This document shows, piece after piece, positions 5,845 to 6,894 of a stretch of 6,894 nucleotides of DNA. The first letter of the stretch is position 1. The number at the start of each line of letters is the position of its first letter. A program made the position numbers and the translations under genes. Source of the stretch: JBLHKW01 sp047618565 (GTDB lineage: Bacteria; Planctomycetota; UBA1135; GCA-002686595); assembly GCA_047618565.1 (NCBI GenBank), contig JBLHKW010000209.1, forward strand, positions 1-6,894, given 5' to 3'. The notes beneath the pieces were generated by a model, which did no database searches, was not told the origin of the DNA, and saw only the letters and a list, made by a program, of their open reading frames with translations.

Positions 5845-6774
5845 ATGCTTTCCAGCCCCAAGCCCCTCCAGTTCATCCTCTCGGCCGTTTGCCTGACCGG
5901 AATCACGGCCTTCGCCTCGGCGGACCAGGCCTGCTGCGCGGGCAAGTCCGCTTGTGAGGTGGATTGCAGCAAGGCCATCGCACACGTGCAGGGCCTCTTC
6001 GAGCGGATTGTCACGCCGCTGGCTCCTGAGTGTGGCCCTGCGCCAGCGACCCCCGTGGCGACGCGAGCCGAGTCGCTCGCACCCTGGGAGGAGCTCACCG
6101 GCATCCTCGCCACGCGGCCGGAGACCTGGAAGATCATCAAGCCGATGATCCTCGCGACCTTCGCGAGCAAGGCCTCCGACGCCATCCGGAACAACGTGCT
6201 GGGCCTGCTCGCGCAGCAGTACTCGGATCCGGCCGTCGCCATCGCCTCGGAGCTCGCAGAGTCCTATCCCACGACAGAGTTCACACAGGATCAGGTCATC
6301 GCGTTCGCGGAAGCCGGTTCGAAGCGCTTCTGGGGGATCGCAGCCGACCTGCAGCAGACCGAGGGCGACCTGCTCCCCACGGCGCTGATCGCCATTCACG
6401 GCGACGAGGGCGGCTGCGCTTCCCTGCGTGTCGTGCTGCGCGAGTGTGTTGCGCGTCCAGATACGAGCGCTGACGAAACGGATCGCCTGGTCGCCGGACT
6501 GGCCCTGGAGAAACTCGGTGAGCCCGAGCACCTCGTGGCGACCCGCGTCCACCTGAGGGCCTCGGTGCTCGCGGCTCTGGACCACGAGGATCTCGACCTG
6601 GCTCGACGCCTCACGCTCACCGCGAGCTTCCTGGATGAGGCCTGCTCGTCCTACAGCCCGGCCCGGATCAGCTATTTCGAGGCCCGCCTCGACGGCTACT
6701 GCCGCGAACGCGCCGAAGATGTACGTTCCGCCGACCAGATATTTGCACTTGTCGAACGTCTATTCGCCCTCTAG
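5845..6774 (+). CDS. Secreted cysteine-cluster helical protein, paralogous to the FecR-like protein's C-terminal domain
   Basis: The 309-residue product starts with a Sec signal peptide: basic start, hydrophobic core about 8-22, and cleavage expected after ASA at residue 26. The new N terminus carries a cysteine cluster, C30-C31-x5-C37-x3-C41, with further cysteines at 63, 191, 201, 267 and 286, ten in all counting C16 in the signal peptide. The spacing suits disulfides or metal binding but matches no family I can name. From about residue 75 to the end it is helical and aligns with residues about 307-546 of the preceding regulator, with shared TW, LA, FT-x5-AFA, LG[DE]PE, AALD and Y-x5-DG motifs. 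A HEAT/TPR-like helical repeat fold is likely but unproven. The ATG has a strong AGGAGA 5 nt upstream. It lies 136 bp after the regulator gene on the same strand, so it may be co-transcribed or use its own promoter in the structured leader. It probably acts in the periplasm or outside. No enzymatic motif is visible. Confidence 0.8.
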   Translation: MLSSPKPLQFILSAVCLTGITAFASADQACCAGKSACEVDCSKAIAHVQGLFERIVTPLAPECGPAPATPVATRAESLAPWEELTGILATRPETWKIIKPMILATFASKASDAIRNNVLGLLAQQYSDPAVAIASELAESYPTTEFTQDQVIAFAEAGSKRFWGIAADLQQTEGDLLPTALIAIHGDEGGCASLRVVLRECVARPDTSADETDRLVAGLALEKLGEPEHLVATRVHLRASVLAALDHEDLDLARRLTLTASFLDEACSSYSPARISYFEARLDGYCRERAEDVRSADQIFALVERLFAL

Positions 6775-6894
6775 CAGCCCGCCCTAAAAACTCCCTACTC
6801 GACTTCGCCCTCTCCGCCGCCGCTGCGTCGTGCTCGTCGAGCCGTGCTCAGCGGCCCTACAGGGCCGCCTCCGCCGTCTCGACTTCGCACTCCT
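6772..6894. repeat. Structured repeat-rich sequence, probable dispersed intergenic repeat (runs off the window)
   Basis: Starting at the stop codon of the secreted-protein gene, the sequence changes to short motifs and symmetries. There is an 11-bp direct repeat CTCGACTTCGC (6798-6808 and 6878-6888), exactly 80 bp apart. CGTGCTC occurs twice (6829-6835, 6843-6849). GCTCG-T-CGAGC (6832-6842) is a near palindrome. GCGGCCCT-AC-AGGGCCGC (6851-6868) is an 8-bp perfect hairpin. The first part, CTAGCAG...CCTAAAAACTC, resembles from memory an element seen just downstream of genes in GC-rich genomes. No open reading frame is convincing. A REP/MITE-like repeat is the best reading; a terminator role is possible. 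The right boundary is outside the window. Confidence 0.5.

Noticed and set aside
4730..5896. A 388-codon plus-strand frame overlapping the regulator and secreted-protein genes
   Set aside because: It is a shifted reading of the regulator gene with Arg/Gly/Pro-rich low-complexity sequence and no domain. The frame it overlaps has the membrane helix, the FecR-like domain and the paralogy signal.
5884..5901. Lipoprotein signal (lipobox) at Cys16 of the secreted protein
   Set aside because: The residues before Cys16 (L-S-A-V-C) do not fit the usual L-[AS]-[GA]-C pattern, and a good signal peptidase I site (ASA, residue 26) follows.
6775..6894. CRISPR array or tRNA at the right edge
   Set aside because: Only two copies of an 11-bp repeat are present, with no regular spacers, and no cloverleaf could be folded by eye.

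Overview
The window is GC-rich bacterial chromosome. It carries six genes, packed both head-to-head and tail-to-tail. The mix is a Rep/UvrD-type helicase with a long lysine/arginine tail, an ECF sigma factor overlapping a membrane-anchored FecR-like regulator, and a secreted helical protein with an N-terminal cysteine cluster. This recalls Planctomycetota or another large-genome, GC-rich Gram-negative lineage such as Myxococcota. That placement is an impression from protein style and composition; no rRNA or lineage marker is present.

Left part (1-3296). A class I SAM-dependent methyltransferase (31-705, minus) diverges from a small four-helix membrane protein of unknown function (781-1146, plus). 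They share an AT-rich intergenic island that probably holds their promoters. The membrane-protein gene converges on the superfamily 1 helicase gene (1164-3296, minus), with only 17 bp between the stops.

Middle (3297-3552). This divergent intergenic region separates the helicase from the sigma-factor gene. It holds an 18-bp perfect palindrome and two further GC-rich hairpins.

Right part (3553-6774). An ECF sigma factor (3553-4071) overlaps by 4 bp a 546-residue single-pass regulator (4068-5708). The regulator has an acidic cytoplasmic end, one membrane helix, a FecR-like beta domain and a long helical C-terminal domain. A 136-bp leader with three consecutive inverted repeats follows, the last abutting the Shine-Dalgarno. 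Then comes a secreted 309-residue protein (5845-6774). The main observation is that the helical C-terminal domain of the membrane regulator (about residues 307-546) and nearly the whole mature secreted protein (about residues 75-309) appear homologous. They share ordered anchor motifs at near-identical spacing and both run to the C terminus. The locus thus seems to encode one domain twice: tethered to the presumed regulator of a sigma factor, and as a free extracytoplasmic protein. A signalling module in which the soluble copy partners, competes with or reports to the tethered copy is a reasonable but untested inference.

Right edge (6772-6894). A structured, repeat-rich sequence begins at the stop codon of the secreted-protein gene and runs out of the window. 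It looks like a dispersed intergenic repeat. No tRNA, rRNA, CRISPR array or transposase gene was seen.
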